NCBI RefSeq assembly: GCF_024172125.1
Contig: NZ_JAMZEA010000003.1
Coordinates: 868,001 to 932,000, forward strand
DNA from: Actinomadura rupiterrae
GTDB taxonomy: Bacteria > Actinomycetota > Actinomycetes > Streptosporangiales > Streptosporangiaceae
Direction: 5' to 3'
DNA: 64,000 bases
Of this stretch, positions 23,520-31,431 are shown in pieces. Within the stretch, counting starts at the first letter, position 1, and the number at the start of each line of letters is the position of its first letter. Position numbers and translations under genes: made by a program. The notes beneath the pieces are model-generated. The model worked only from the letters and a program-made list of their open reading frames with translations, was not told the origin of the DNA and did not search any database.

Positions 23520-24968
23520 ATGAGCAGCCTCCAGCTCTTGACCGAGGCGTCCCACGCGACCCTCCTCCCGCACGCGGGCCTCCTGCCGCACGCGGCGCTC
23601 GCGCACACCGCGGACTCCCACGGAGCCGCCTCACCGGCCGACTACATGGCCGCACGCCAGCAGATGGCGTTCACCCTGGGCTTCCACATCGTGCTCGCGT
23701 CCATCGGGATCGGCCTGCCCGCGATGACGCTGATCGCCGAGTGGCGCTCCCTGCGCACCGCCGACCCCGTCCGGCGGGCGGTGTACGCCGAGCTGGCACG
23801 CCGCTGGATGAAGGCGGCGGGCGTGCTGTTCGCCGTCGGCGCGGTGTCCGGGACCGTCCTGTCCTTCGAGATGGGGACGCTCTGGCCGAGGTTCATGGAG
23901 CAGTACGGCCAGGTCTTCGGCGCGGCGTTCGCGCTGGAGGGCATCGCCTTCTTCATCGAGGCGATCTTCATGGGCGTCTACCTGTACGGCTGGGACCGGC
24001 TGTCCCCGCGCGCGCACTTCCTCACCGGGATCCCGATCGTCGTCGCGGGCCTGCTGTCCGCGTCGTTCGTGCTGACCGTCAACTCCTGGATGAACCAGCC
24101 GCGCGGGTTCAGGCTGGTCAACGGCAAGGTGACGGATGTCGACCCGCTCGCGGCGATGTTCAACCCGGCCACGCCCGTCCAGGCGCTGCACCTGATCCTC
24201 GCCTCGCTGATGGTCTGCGGGTTCCTCGCCGCGTCGGTGTACGCGGTGGCGCTGCTCCGCGACCGCCGCGCCGGACGCGTCGACCGCTACCACCGGATCG
24301 GCTTCGCCATCCCGTTCACGCTCGCGGCGGTCTGCGCGCCGCTCCAGGTGCTCGTCGGCGACATCGCCGTCCGGTTCGTGTACTCGCACCAGCCGGCCAA
24401 GTTCGCGGCGATGGAAGGTGTCGACCACACGCAGGCGGGCGCGCCTCTGAAGTTCGCGTTCCTTCAGTTCCCGGACGTCCTGTCGCTGCTGCTGAAGTTC
24501 GACCCGCACGCGACGATCCGCGGCATGGACACCGTCCCCGTGGAGAACCGGCCGCCCGCCGAGGTGGTCAAGACGTCCTACGAGATCATGATCGCGATCG
24601 GGACGGCGCTGCTCGCGCTGGCCGCCTGGTGGGGCTTCACCTGGTGGCGGAAGCGGCGCGGCGCGGCCGACCTGCGCTGGCAGGGCTGGTTCCTGCGGGT
24701 CGCGACGTTCGCGGGCGCGGGCGCGGTGATCGCCATGGAGGCGGGCTGGACGACCACCGAGGTCGGACGGCAGCCCTGGATCGTCTACGGCGTCATGCGC
24801 ACCGAGGAGGCGATCAACCCCAACCCCGGCCTCCGGTACGGCCTGTACGCCGTGCTCGCCGTCTACACCGTCCTGGCGGTCGCGACGATCAGCGTGCTGC
24901 GCCGGATGCGCCGCCGCCCCGTCGCCGTCCCCGCCGACCAGCCGGACCTCGTGGGGAGCGCGCGATGA
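23520..24968 (+). CDS. cydA: Cytochrome bd-type ubiquinol/menaquinol oxidase subunit I
   Basis: A 482-aa membrane subunit that oxidises quinol and carries the haems. Haem-ligand regions are readable: FTLGFHIVLAS (N-terminal His), ALHLILASLMV (second His) and GRQPWIVYGVMRT (Met after the conserved Arg). GWDRLSPRAHFLTGIPI and the short Q-loop indicate the cyanide-insensitive (CIO) type. ATG 23520 has no Shine-Dalgarno sequence and lies about 9 nt from the candidate -10, so the mRNA may be leaderless. It adds about 40 residues to the usual N-terminus; an internal ATG near 23646 is the alternative. Coupled to cydB by ATGA. Confidence 0.92.
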   Translation: MSSLQLLTEASHATLLPHAGLLPHAALAHTADSHGAASPADYMAARQQMAFTLGFHIVLASIGIGLPAMTLIAEWRSLRTADPVRRAVYAELARRWMKAAGVLFAVGAVSGTVLSFEMGTLWPRFMEQYGQVFGAAFALEGIAFFIEAIFMGVYLYGWDRLSPRAHFLTGIPIVVAGLLSASFVLTVNSWMNQPRGFRLVNGKVTDVDPLAAMFNPATPVQALHLILASLMVCGFLAASVYAVALLRDRRAGRVDRYHRIGFAIPFTLAAVCAPLQVLVGDIAVRFVYSHQPAKFAAMEGVDHTQAGAPLKFAFLQFPDVLSLLLKFDPHATIRGMDTVPVENRPPAEVVKTSYEIMIAIGTALLALAAWWGFTWWRKRRGAADLRWQGWFLRVATFAGAGAVIAMEAGWTTTEVGRQPWIVYGVMRTEEAINPNPGLRYGLYAVLAVYTVLAVATISVLRRMRRRPVAVPADQPDLVGSAR

Positions 24969-25861
24969 CACACGCGGACATCGCCTTCGGGCTGATCCTG
25001 GCCGGGCTGTCGGCCTACCTGCTGTTCGGCGGCGCGGACTTCGGCGCCGGGCTGTGGCACCTGGCGTCCCGGCGCCGGCGCGGCGACCAGGAGGTCATCG
25101 AGCACGCCATGGGCCCGGTCTGGGAGGCCAACCACGTCTGGCTGATCTTCGTCCTGGTGATGACCTGGACGGCGTTCCCGCCGGTCTTCGCGGACGTGAT
25201 GGCCCGGCACTGGGTCCCGCTGTCGCTGGCCGTCCTCGGCATCGTCGCGCGCGGCTCCACGTTCGTGTTCGCCAAGGCCGCGCCCGACCAGCCCTGGCAC
25301 GCGCCGATCTTCGGCGTCTCGTCGATCCTCACGCCGTACTGCCTCGGCGCGGTCGCGACGACCGTGGCCACCGGCAAGTCGAGCTGGCTGAGCCTCGCCG
25401 GGGTCTACGGCGGCGTGCTGACCACGGCGCTCTGCGCCTACCTCGCGGCCGTCTACCTGATCTGGGACGCGCGCCGGATCGGCGACCCGGACATCCTGCT
25501 GCACTTCCGCGGCTACGCCCTGCTGTCCGGCGTCGCGGTCGGGCTGTTCGCGCTGCCGGGCGCGGCGGCGCTGGGCGTCCGGTCGCCGCTGATCCTCGTC
25601 TCGGCCGCGGCGGGGCTGGTCTCGCTCGTCCTGGTCGTCCGGCGGCGGTACCTGGCCGTGCGGGCGACCGGCGCGCTCGCGGTGGTGAGCGTGCTGTGGG
25701 GCGCGGCGTCCATGGCCGACCTCGACCTGGACGGCTCGGTCGCCCAGAACGCCGTGCTGGACGTGGTGTTCGCGGCCCTCGGGGTGGGTGCGCTGATCAT
25801 CGTCCCGTCGATGACCTGGCTGTACGTCCTCTTCCAGCGCGGACCGGCCGCCAAGACCTGA
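24965..25861 (+). CDS. cydB: Cytochrome bd-type oxidase subunit II
   Basis: A 298-aa polytopic partner of CydA. Family signature: YLLFGGADFGAGLWHL, GPVWEANHVWLIFVLV and TAFPPVFADVMARHW, and a C-terminal PSMTWLYVLFQRG. Eight or so TM helices are expected. The start overlaps the cydA stop (ATGA), so the two are cotranslated. Control by BlaI is inferred from the shared promoter. Confidence 0.92.
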   Translation: MTHADIAFGLILAGLSAYLLFGGADFGAGLWHLASRRRRGDQEVIEHAMGPVWEANHVWLIFVLVMTWTAFPPVFADVMARHWVPLSLAVLGIVARGSTFVFAKAAPDQPWHAPIFGVSSILTPYCLGAVATTVATGKSSWLSLAGVYGGVLTTALCAYLAAVYLIWDARRIGDPDILLHFRGYALLSGVAVGLFALPGAAALGVRSPLILVSAAAGLVSLVLVVRRRYLAVRATGALAVVSVLWGAASMADLDLDGSVAQNAVLDVVFAALGVGALIIVPSMTWLYVLFQRGPAAKT

Positions 25862-25890
25862 GCCCGGGTCAGCCGCAGGAGCGCACCGGC

Positions 25891-26778
25891 TCAGACGAAG
25901 GAGCGGCCGGTGCGCATGCGGCGGCGGAAGTCCCAGAGGTAGAGGTTGAAGGGGAACTCGCGGAGCGGCTTCGGCATCGTCCGGTTCGCGAGGGCGATCG
26001 CGCGGACGGCCGCGTCGAACGCCTTCTGCTCCCGGTTCGTCCAGCTGAGGCCCAGCTCCTCGCGGAACTCCGGGGGCAGGAACCCGACCGTGAGCAGCCG
26101 GTTCCCCGGGCCGACGACGCGCTGGACGGGCTTGGGCAGGAAGTTCGCCTTCGCGAGCCCGCGCAGGTAGGCGCGGGTCTCCGGGGTGCTGCTGATCTGC
26201 CGGAGGCCGTCCTGCCAGTACTCCTCGAAGGCCGCGCGGTCGGCGGGCCACATCTCCTCGGGCACCTGGAGGGTCGTCGCGAACCGGCGGCCGTGGTGGT
26301 AGAACTCCGCGAGCACGTCGGCGGACGGCTCGCCGTAGAAGCGCCGGTAGACGTCCTCGGTGCCCCAATAGATGCAGGCGGCGACCCACAGTTGCAGCTC
26401 GCGGTCGAACGCGTTGTAGCGGACGGGCGCTCCCGGCTCGCTGCGCACCTGCCGGTGCTGCTTGTTGACCTGCTCGCGCATCCAGGCGCGCTCCTCGGCG
26501 GTGCCGAGCATGGCGACGACCAGGTAGGTCAGCGTGGTGCGGGTGCGCTTCACCGGGTGCTTGTCGACGCGTCCGGAGTCGACCTTGCTCTCGACCACGC
26601 CGACGCCGACCGGCAGCCGGCAGAGCTGCATGATCACGTTCGCGCCGCCCGCCACCAGGGACGGTCCGCTGAGCAGCTCGCGGTAGACCGGCGGGATCGG
26701 CTCTTCGGCGGTGTCGGCGGCCGCGTCCCGGTCCGGATCGGGTCCGGCGGGGAGCGGCAGGGCGGCGGCACTGGTCAC
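25891..26778 (-). CDS. Oxygenase MpaB family protein (DUF2236)
   Basis: A 295-aa protein of the DUF2236/MpaB-Lcp oxygenase superfamily, haem-dependent in the characterised rubber oxygenase Lcp. Visible family blocks: GANVIMQLCRLPVGVGV, HPVKRTRTTLTYLVVAMLGT, VRYNAFDRELQLWVAACIYW and FYHHGRRFATTLQVP. GTG 26778 was chosen for GAGG upstream and because it lies just downstream of a perfect 16-bp palindrome that looks like an operator; the longer frame to 26916 would run across that site. Substrate unknown. Confidence 0.85.
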   Translation of the reverse strand: MTSAAALPLPAGPDPDRDAAADTAEEPIPPVYRELLSGPSLVAGGANVIMQLCRLPVGVGVVESKVDSGRVDKHPVKRTRTTLTYLVVAMLGTAEERAWMREQVNKQHRQVRSEPGAPVRYNAFDRELQLWVAACIYWGTEDVYRRFYGEPSADVLAEFYHHGRRFATTLQVPEEMWPADRAAFEEYWQDGLRQISSTPETRAYLRGLAKANFLPKPVQRVVGPGNRLLTVGFLPPEFREELGLSWTNREQKAFDAAVRAIALANRTMPKPLREFPFNLYLWDFRRRMRTGRSFV

Positions 26779-26826
26779 GGGGGCCTCGCTTCGCACGGGC
26801 TGGGCGGTCCCGGTCCAGGGTGCCTT

Positions 26827-26842
26827 AAGTAAGGACTTACTT
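26827..26842. promoter_or_regulatory. Palindromic operator upstream of the MpaB-like gene
   Basis: AAGTAAG-GA-CTTACTT is a perfect 7+2+7 inverted repeat about 50 bp upstream of the chosen start. It resembles TetR-family operators, but no adjacent TetR gene is present. Confidence 0.55.
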
Positions 26843-26902
26843 GCAAGGTGGCCGGGCTCACACGGCCCGCCCCGCTCCCCCGGCGCGCGCTCCGGCCCGT
26901 CC

Positions 26903-27262
26903 CTACCAGGGGCCATACGGCCCCATGTTGGAGCCGCGGCCGCCGCCGCGCCCCTTGAACGGCTTCACCGCGGGCCGGACGTCCGCCAGGTACACGGCGG
27001 CGGCGATGAACGCGGCCACCGGCAGGATGCCGAACAGCACCGCGACCGGGGACGAGCCCTGGAGCGGCAGCACGGCCGCCGCGAGCCCCACCACGGCCGC
27101 GACGATGAGGATGATCATCCAGAGCTTCTTGCTCTGCTTGCTCGCCGCGGCGTAGGCGTTCGGCGGCACGGTCAGCGAGTCGATCAGCGCCCACGCCTCC
27201 ATCACGAACGCGATGAGCAGCAGGATCCAGAAAAAGTAGTCGAGCACACCGAAGCCGGTCAC
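26903..27262 (-). CDS. DUF2516 family membrane protein
   Basis: A 119-aa membrane protein with three or so TM segments (FFWILLLIAFVMEAWALI, LWMIILIVAAVVGLAAAVLP, VAVLFGILPVAAFIAAAVYL) and a glycine-rich cationic tail (PFKGRGGGRGSNMGPYGPW). The family is actinobacteria-specific and unstudied. It lies downstream of the HbhA-like and HTH genes, an order also known in Mycobacterium (Rv0474-Rv0475-Rv0476), which supports a conserved link. Confidence 0.85.
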   Translation of the reverse strand: MTGFGVLDYFFWILLLIAFVMEAWALIDSLTVPPNAYAAASKQSKKLWMIILIVAAVVGLAAAVLPLQGSSPVAVLFGILPVAAFIAAAVYLADVRPAVKPFKGRGGGRGSNMGPYGPW

Positions 27263-27371
27263 CGACGATCGACGCTCCGTTCCGTCCCGGGCGGCGCCCC
27301 CGCGGGCCCCGCGTGTTCGGCGAGTGGACCTCCCACCCTATGCGGCCTGTCCAGCCGGTACCTGGAACGAC

Positions 27372-27410
27372 GAAGGGACCCGGCCGGGTGTTCCCCGGCC
27401 GGGCCCCTTC
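27372..27410. terminator. Strong hairpin between the HbhA-like and DUF2516 genes
   Basis: GAAGGGACCCGGCCGGG and CCCGGCCGGGCCCCTTC pair at 16 of 17 positions around a TGTTC loop. It probably ends the HTH-HbhA transcript. Confidence 0.7.
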
Positions 27411-27502
27411 CGCATGCCTGCGTCTCCCGCGCCGCGGTCGCCGTCAGGTCCGTTATGGGACCGGATTCGGAACCGTCGCGAGTACCGCCGCCTGGATCGT
27501 CG

Positions 27503-28078
27503 TCAGGACTCGGACTTGCGGGCGCTCGCGGTGGAGCGGGCCTGCTCGCCCGCGGCCTTCTTCGTCCGGGTGGCCTTGGCCTTGGACGAGCCCTTGCCCT
27601 GGTCGCCCGCGGCGACCTCGGCGACGGCCTCGGCGCCCTGGGCGACCTCGGCGGCGGCGCCGTGCACGACCTTCTTGCCGCGCTCGGCCAGCTCGTCCAC
27701 GAACTCGAAGGCGCGGGTGCCGAAGTGCGTCACGTACGCGACGGCGGCGCCGGGCAGGTCCTTGACCTCGACCTTGTCCTGGATGCGGCCCACGTTCTCG
27801 CGCGCCTCGCCGCGGTAGCGGTCGACGTTCTTGCGGACCTCGACCCGGTACTTCGTCACGGCCTCGCGCACCTGGCCCTGGTAGCGGCCCAGGTTCTCGC
27901 GCAGCTCACCGCTGTACCTGTCGAGGTTCTCGCGGACCTCGTCCTGGTACTTGGCCGCCGTCTGGCGGGCCTTCCCGACCTGCTCGGGGGCCTCGCGGAG
28001 CTTCTCGACCGCGAGGTCGCCCGCGCCGGCGACGGTGTAGACGACCTTGTTCTCGCGGAGGTTGTCGGCAAGCGTCAT
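27503..28078 (-). CDS. HbhA-like (heparin-binding haemagglutinin) coiled-coil protein
   Basis: A 191-aa protein built as in mycobacterial HbhA: a short N-terminal segment (VVYTVAGAGDLAVEKLREAP), a long amphipathic coiled coil of about 11-residue repeats (YQDEVRENLDRYSGELREN, LGRYQGQVREAVTKYRVEV), and a Lys/Ala/Arg-rich C-terminus (SSKAKATRTKKAAGEQARS). HbhA binds heparan sulphate in M. tuberculosis and is linked to lipid inclusions or surface association; in a soil actinomycete the role is likely structural. Coupled to the upstream HTH gene (ATGA overlap). Confidence 0.8.
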   Translation of the reverse strand: MTLADNLRENKVVYTVAGAGDLAVEKLREAPEQVGKARQTAAKYQDEVRENLDRYSGELRENLGRYQGQVREAVTKYRVEVRKNVDRYRGEARENVGRIQDKVEVKDLPGAAVAYVTHFGTRAFEFVDELAERGKKVVHGAAAEVAQGAEAVAEVAAGDQGKGSSKAKATRTKKAAGEQARSTASARKSES

Positions 28079-28509
28079 CGGACCTCATTCCCTTCCTGTG
28101 CTGCGGGTGCCTGCTCGTCGTCCCGCCCGTCCGCACCGAACGCGGCGGGGCCGGGGACGACTCCGGCTGCTTCGTTCTCCTTCCGGAACGAGTCGTAGAT
28201 GTCGAGCAACACCTGCTTCTGGCGCTCCGTGAGGATCAGGTCGGCCCGGACCGCGGCCTGCACGTCGCTCTCCGCCTCGCGGGCTTCGAGAATGCCCGCC
28301 TGGACGTACAGCGCCTCGGCGGAGATGCGCAGACCCTTCGCGATCTGCTGCAGGATCTCCGCGCTCGGCTTGCGCAGGCCGCGTTCGATCTGGCTCAGGT
28401 ACGGGTTGGAGATGCCCGAGACGTCCGCGAGCTGGCGGAGCGAGATCTTCGCCCGCGTCCGCTGCTCCCGGATGTACTCCCCGATGGAGCCGACCTTCGA
28501 ACTTGCCAT
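28075..28509 (-). CDS. XRE family helix-turn-helix regulator
   Basis: A 144-aa protein. The Cro/CI-type HTH spans about residues 8-65: IGEYIREQRTRAKISLRQLA, DVSGISNPYLSQIERGLRKP, SAEILQQIAKGLRISAEALY. A C-terminal acidic extension contains LTERQKQVLLDIYDSFRKEN. ATG 28509 follows GGAGGGTGGAGG. A perfect 16-bp palindrome 21 bp upstream is a likely autoregulatory site. Synteny with the mycobacterial Rv0474-hbhA pair suggests it controls the HbhA-like gene. Confidence 0.88.
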   Translation of the reverse strand: MASSKVGSIGEYIREQRTRAKISLRQLADVSGISNPYLSQIERGLRKPSAEILQQIAKGLRISAEALYVQAGILEAREAESDVQAAVRADLILTERQKQVLLDIYDSFRKENEAAGVVPGPAAFGADGRDDEQAPAAQEGNEVR

Positions 28510-28530
28510 GCCTCCACCCTCCGTCAACGT

Positions 28531-28546
28531 GCTTGCAATTGCAAGC
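28531..28546. promoter_or_regulatory. 16-bp palindromic operator of the XRE regulator
   Basis: GCTTGCAATTGCAAGC is perfectly self-complementary and lies just upstream of the HTH-HbhA operon. Confidence 0.65.
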
Positions 28547-28643
28547 GGGCTGCTAGCACTTTCCCGGTGAGGTCGCTCACAGCCATCATGACCAGCGCCG
28601 ATGTCGTTCATGCGTGCGCCGTCCCGCCGTTCGCGCTCCTCGT

Positions 28644-29255
28644 TCACTCGCGCGGCCCCGGCCAGGCGGCGAGCGCCATCTCGACGGCAGGGCGCAGGTC
28701 GTCGGCGGTCGCGCCGTCCCCGGCGCGCTGCGAGAGGCCCTGCAGGAGCATGGCGAACAGCTGCGCCACGGCGTCCGCGTCGGTGCCCTCGGGCAGCTCG
28801 CCGCGCCCGATCGCCCGGCGCACCTGCTCGGCGAAGTCCGCCACGTTCGCGTTGCGGATGCCGCACAGGTACGTCTCGACCTCGGCGTCCTTCGGCGCGA
28901 CGTTCGTCGCGGCCCGGATCACCAGGCAGCCCGCCGGATGGGACGGGTCGGTGTAGATCTCCGCGGCCTCCCGCAATGCGCGCGCGAAGGCGCGGTACGC
29001 GGTCGGCTCCTCGGCGACCGCGCGGGTCACGAAGGCCGCCGCCTCAGTCCCCTGGTAGCTCTCCACGACCTCCCTGAACAGGGCCTTCTTGTCCCCGAAG
29101 GCGGCGTAGAGGCTCGCCGGGCGGATGCCCATGGCCTCGGTCAGGTCGCCGATGGACGTGGCCTCGTAGCCGCGCTGCCAGAACAGCCTGGTGGCGGTGT
29201 CGAGCGCGGCGTCGCGGTCGAAGGCGCGGGGACGGCCCCGGCGGGTCTCGGTCAT
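28644..29255 (-). CDS. TetR family transcriptional regulator
   Basis: A 203-aa regulator starting MTETRRGRPRAFDRDAALDT. The HTH is visible as LFWQRGYEATSIGDLTEAMG and IRPASLYAAFGDKKALFREV. ATG 29255 was chosen over the in-frame ATG nine codons upstream, because GRPRAFD is the usual N-terminus. It is divergent from an SDR gene across 89 bp holding two inverted repeats, the standard layout of a repressor beside its target. Confidence 0.9.
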   Translation of the reverse strand: MTETRRGRPRAFDRDAALDTATRLFWQRGYEATSIGDLTEAMGIRPASLYAAFGDKKALFREVVESYQGTEAAAFVTRAVAEEPTAYRAFARALREAAEIYTDPSHPAGCLVIRAATNVAPKDAEVETYLCGIRNANVADFAEQVRRAIGRGELPEGTDADAVAQLFAMLLQGLSQRAGDGATADDLRPAVEMALAAWPGPRE

Positions 29256-29275
29256 GGCACCAATTCTAGAGCGTC

Positions 29276-29320
29276 CGCTCAAGAAACTGTGCTACGGTCC
29301 TTTCTTGAGCGAACACTCAA
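29276..29320. promoter_or_regulatory. TetR operators between the tetR and SDR genes
   Basis: CGCTCAAGAAA (29276-29286) and TTTCTTGAGCG (29301-29311) are perfect inverted repeats 14 bp apart. TTGAGCGAACACTCAA (29305-29320) is a second, nearly perfect dyad of the TTGAGYG-NN-CRCTCAA form. Confidence 0.7.
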
Positions 29321-29344
29321 TAATTTGGAAGGACGTCGCAGACC

Positions 29345-30124
29345 ATGGGCACGAGCACCGCGAGCCGCACGCTGGACGGGAAGTACGCGCTGGTCACCGG
29401 GGGCAGCCGGGGCATCGGGCGGGCCATCGCCAAGCGCCTGGCGGCGGACGGCGCGACCGTCGTGCTGACCTACGCGCAGAACGAGCCGGCGGCCGGCGAG
29501 GTCGTCCGGGAGATCGAGAAGGACGGCGGGCGCGCGGTCGCGATCCGCTCCGCGCTGGGCCGGCACGGGGACGCGGCCGAGCTCTGGGCCGCCTACGACG
29601 AGGCGACCGGCGGGGCGCAGGTCGACGTCATCGTGAACAACGCGGGCATCGGCCGCAGCGCCGACCTGGAGAACCTCACCGAGGACGGTTTCGACGAGGT
29701 GTTCGCGGTGAACGTCCGGGCGCCGTTCTTCATCGTCCAGCAGGGCCTGTCGCGGCTGAACGACGGCGGCCGGGTCGTCAACATCTCCAGCGGGCTCGCC
29801 CGGCTCGCGATGCCGGAGATCATGGCCTACGGGGCGACGAAGGGCGCGCTGGACAACTTCACCCTGAACCTGGCCCAGCTGCTCGGCCCGCGCGGGATCA
29901 CGGTGAACTCGGTCAGGCCGGGCATCATCGACACCGACGTCAACGCGTTCTGGCTGCGCGGCGAGGAGAACAAGGCCGCGTGGGACGCGTCCGCCGAGCT
30001 GTCGGCGCTCGGCCGCGTCGGGCAGTCCGAGGACGTCGCGGACGTGGTGGCGTTCCTGGCGTCCGACGACTCCCGCTGGGTGACCGGCAGCGTGATCGAC
30101 GCCACCGGCGGCTCCAAGCTCTGA
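29345..30124 (+). CDS. SDR family oxidoreductase
   Basis: A 259-aa classical short-chain dehydrogenase/reductase. The NAD(P) motif TGGSRGIG is at residues 18-25; NNAGIG, NISSGLARL (Ser) and YGATKGAL (Tyr-x3-Lys) complete the catalytic set. The C-terminus VTGSVIDATGGSKL is typical of 3-oxoacyl-ACP-reductase-like SDRs. It is expressed from a promoter flanked by TetR-type dyads, so probably induced by a small molecule. Substrate unknown. Confidence 0.92.
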   Translation: MGTSTASRTLDGKYALVTGGSRGIGRAIAKRLAADGATVVLTYAQNEPAAGEVVREIEKDGGRAVAIRSALGRHGDAAELWAAYDEATGGAQVDVIVNNAGIGRSADLENLTEDGFDEVFAVNVRAPFFIVQQGLSRLNDGGRVVNISSGLARLAMPEIMAYGATKGALDNFTLNLAQLLGPRGITVNSVRPGIIDTDVNAFWLRGEENKAAWDASAELSALGRVGQSEDVADVVAFLASDDSRWVTGSVIDATGGSKL

Positions 30125-30162
30125 CCTCGAACGGCCCCGGCGGCGCCAAGCCGGGAAGCGGA

Positions 30163-30189
30163 ACGGCCCCGGCTCAGCGCCGGGGCCGT
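30163..30189. terminator. Terminator between the convergent SDR and Zn-peptidase genes
   Basis: ACGGCCCCGGC-TCAGC-GCCGGGGCCGT is a perfect 11-bp stem. Beside it, GTCAGGGCCGCCGGGGGCGG recurs twice in tandem 27 bp apart (from 30188 and 30215), a small direct duplication. Confidence 0.75.
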
Positions 30190-30238
30190 CAGGGCCGCCG
30201 GGGGCGGCAGGGCCGTCAGGGCCGCCGGGGGCGGCGGG

Positions 30239-31390
30239 TCAGGAGACCGCGCTGGACGGGGCCGTCCAGGTGTTGCAGACGGACAGGTCCTGGTTCTTGA
30301 TGCCCCGGACGACCCAGCCCGCGTAGTGCTTGCCGGAGCCGTGGTCGCGCTTGTCGACGGGCTGGTTCTCGTCGCCGCGGCCCTGGACGTCCAGGACGAG
30401 CGCGGTGTACTGGTCCTGCGTCAGCGGCAGGGACGACTTGTTCGCGCCGAGGAACTCGCCCGCGAAGCACTGGGCCTGGAGCTCGATGCGGCGGCTCGCC
30501 TCGGCGCGGCCGAGCGGGTCGCTCTGGTCCATGAGGTGGTCGCCGTAGAGCAGGATGCCCGCCCGGTCCTGCACGTGGTGGCCGTACTCGTGCGCGATGA
30601 CCCGCGCGAACACCGCGAAGTGCGCGACCGACTCGTCCCCGGACGTCTCGATCACGTGCTTCAGCCCGACGTACATGGTGTTGTTCGCCGGGCAGTAGAA
30701 CGCCGACGAGCCGGGCGCCGGGTAGTTGCCGCAGGGGCTGGTGCCCGGGGTGAGCCAGAACACCCGGTTCGGCGGCGCGAACGACTCGTCGATCTTGCCG
30801 AACTGGGCCTTCCAGGTCGCGTCGAGGCAGTCGCTCAGCTGGTTCATGAAGCGCCGCATCGAGTCGGACCCGGTGTCCAGCGCGGGCAGGTGGCAGCTCA
30901 CCGAGGCGAGCGAACCGGACGTGTACAGCTTGTTGTTCGTCGCGGTCGCGCGGGTCGCGGTCTGCGGCGCGCCGCTGCCGCTGCCCTGGCCACTGGCGGT
31001 CACGCCGCCGCCCGTCGACACGCTGGTGTGGTGGGACGACACGGCCGACAGCACCACGATCAGTATCACACCGAGCGCGGCGAACCCGCCGATGACGCCC
31101 GCGACCGTCCCGCCCGCGCTGCGCCGCGGCGGACGGCGCGGCGGCATGTACCGGTACGCGACCGGACCGCCCTGCGGGTAGGGCTGCGGACGGTACTGCG
31201 GAGGCGGGCCCTGCGGCCTCTGCGGCGGGCCGTATCCCGGCTGCGGGCCGTAGGCGGGACGTGGCTGAGCCCCGTACGGCGGCGGGGGCGGCGCGCCGTG
31301 CGGCGGCCCCCCGTAGGGCGGCCCCTGCGGGGGCGGACCGTACGGCGGTTGCCCCGGCCGTCCGGCCGGAGGGGGGTAATGACCAGCCAT
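30239..31390 (-). CDS. Neutral zinc metallopeptidase (YpfJ/KPN_00606-like) membrane protein
   Basis: A 383-aa protein: a Pro/Gly/Tyr-rich cytoplasmic N-terminus (residues 1-100), a TM helix (GTVAGVIGGFAALGVILIVV), then an extracytoplasmic domain of the Zn_peptidase (YpfJ) family. The zinc motif is RVIAHEYGHHVQDRAGI (HEYGH) with the later ELQAQCFAGEFLGA Glu. NTMYVGLKHVIE and the paired Cys of SPCGNYPAPG fit the family. The function of YpfJ proteins is unknown. Divergent from the DUF2207 gene across 41 bp. Confidence 0.88.
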   Translation of the reverse strand: MAGHYPPPAGRPGQPPYGPPPQGPPYGGPPHGAPPPPPYGAQPRPAYGPQPGYGPPQRPQGPPPQYRPQPYPQGGPVAYRYMPPRRPPRRSAGGTVAGVIGGFAALGVILIVVLSAVSSHHTSVSTGGGVTASGQGSGSGAPQTATRATATNNKLYTSGSLASVSCHLPALDTGSDSMRRFMNQLSDCLDATWKAQFGKIDESFAPPNRVFWLTPGTSPCGNYPAPGSSAFYCPANNTMYVGLKHVIETSGDESVAHFAVFARVIAHEYGHHVQDRAGILLYGDHLMDQSDPLGRAEASRRIELQAQCFAGEFLGANKSSLPLTQDQYTALVLDVQGRGDENQPVDKRDHGSGKHYAGWVVRGIKNQDLSVCNTWTAPSSAVS

Positions 31391-31431
31391 AGGGGAGAAC
31401 TATACGGGCGGGCCCGCTACCATTTGCCGCC

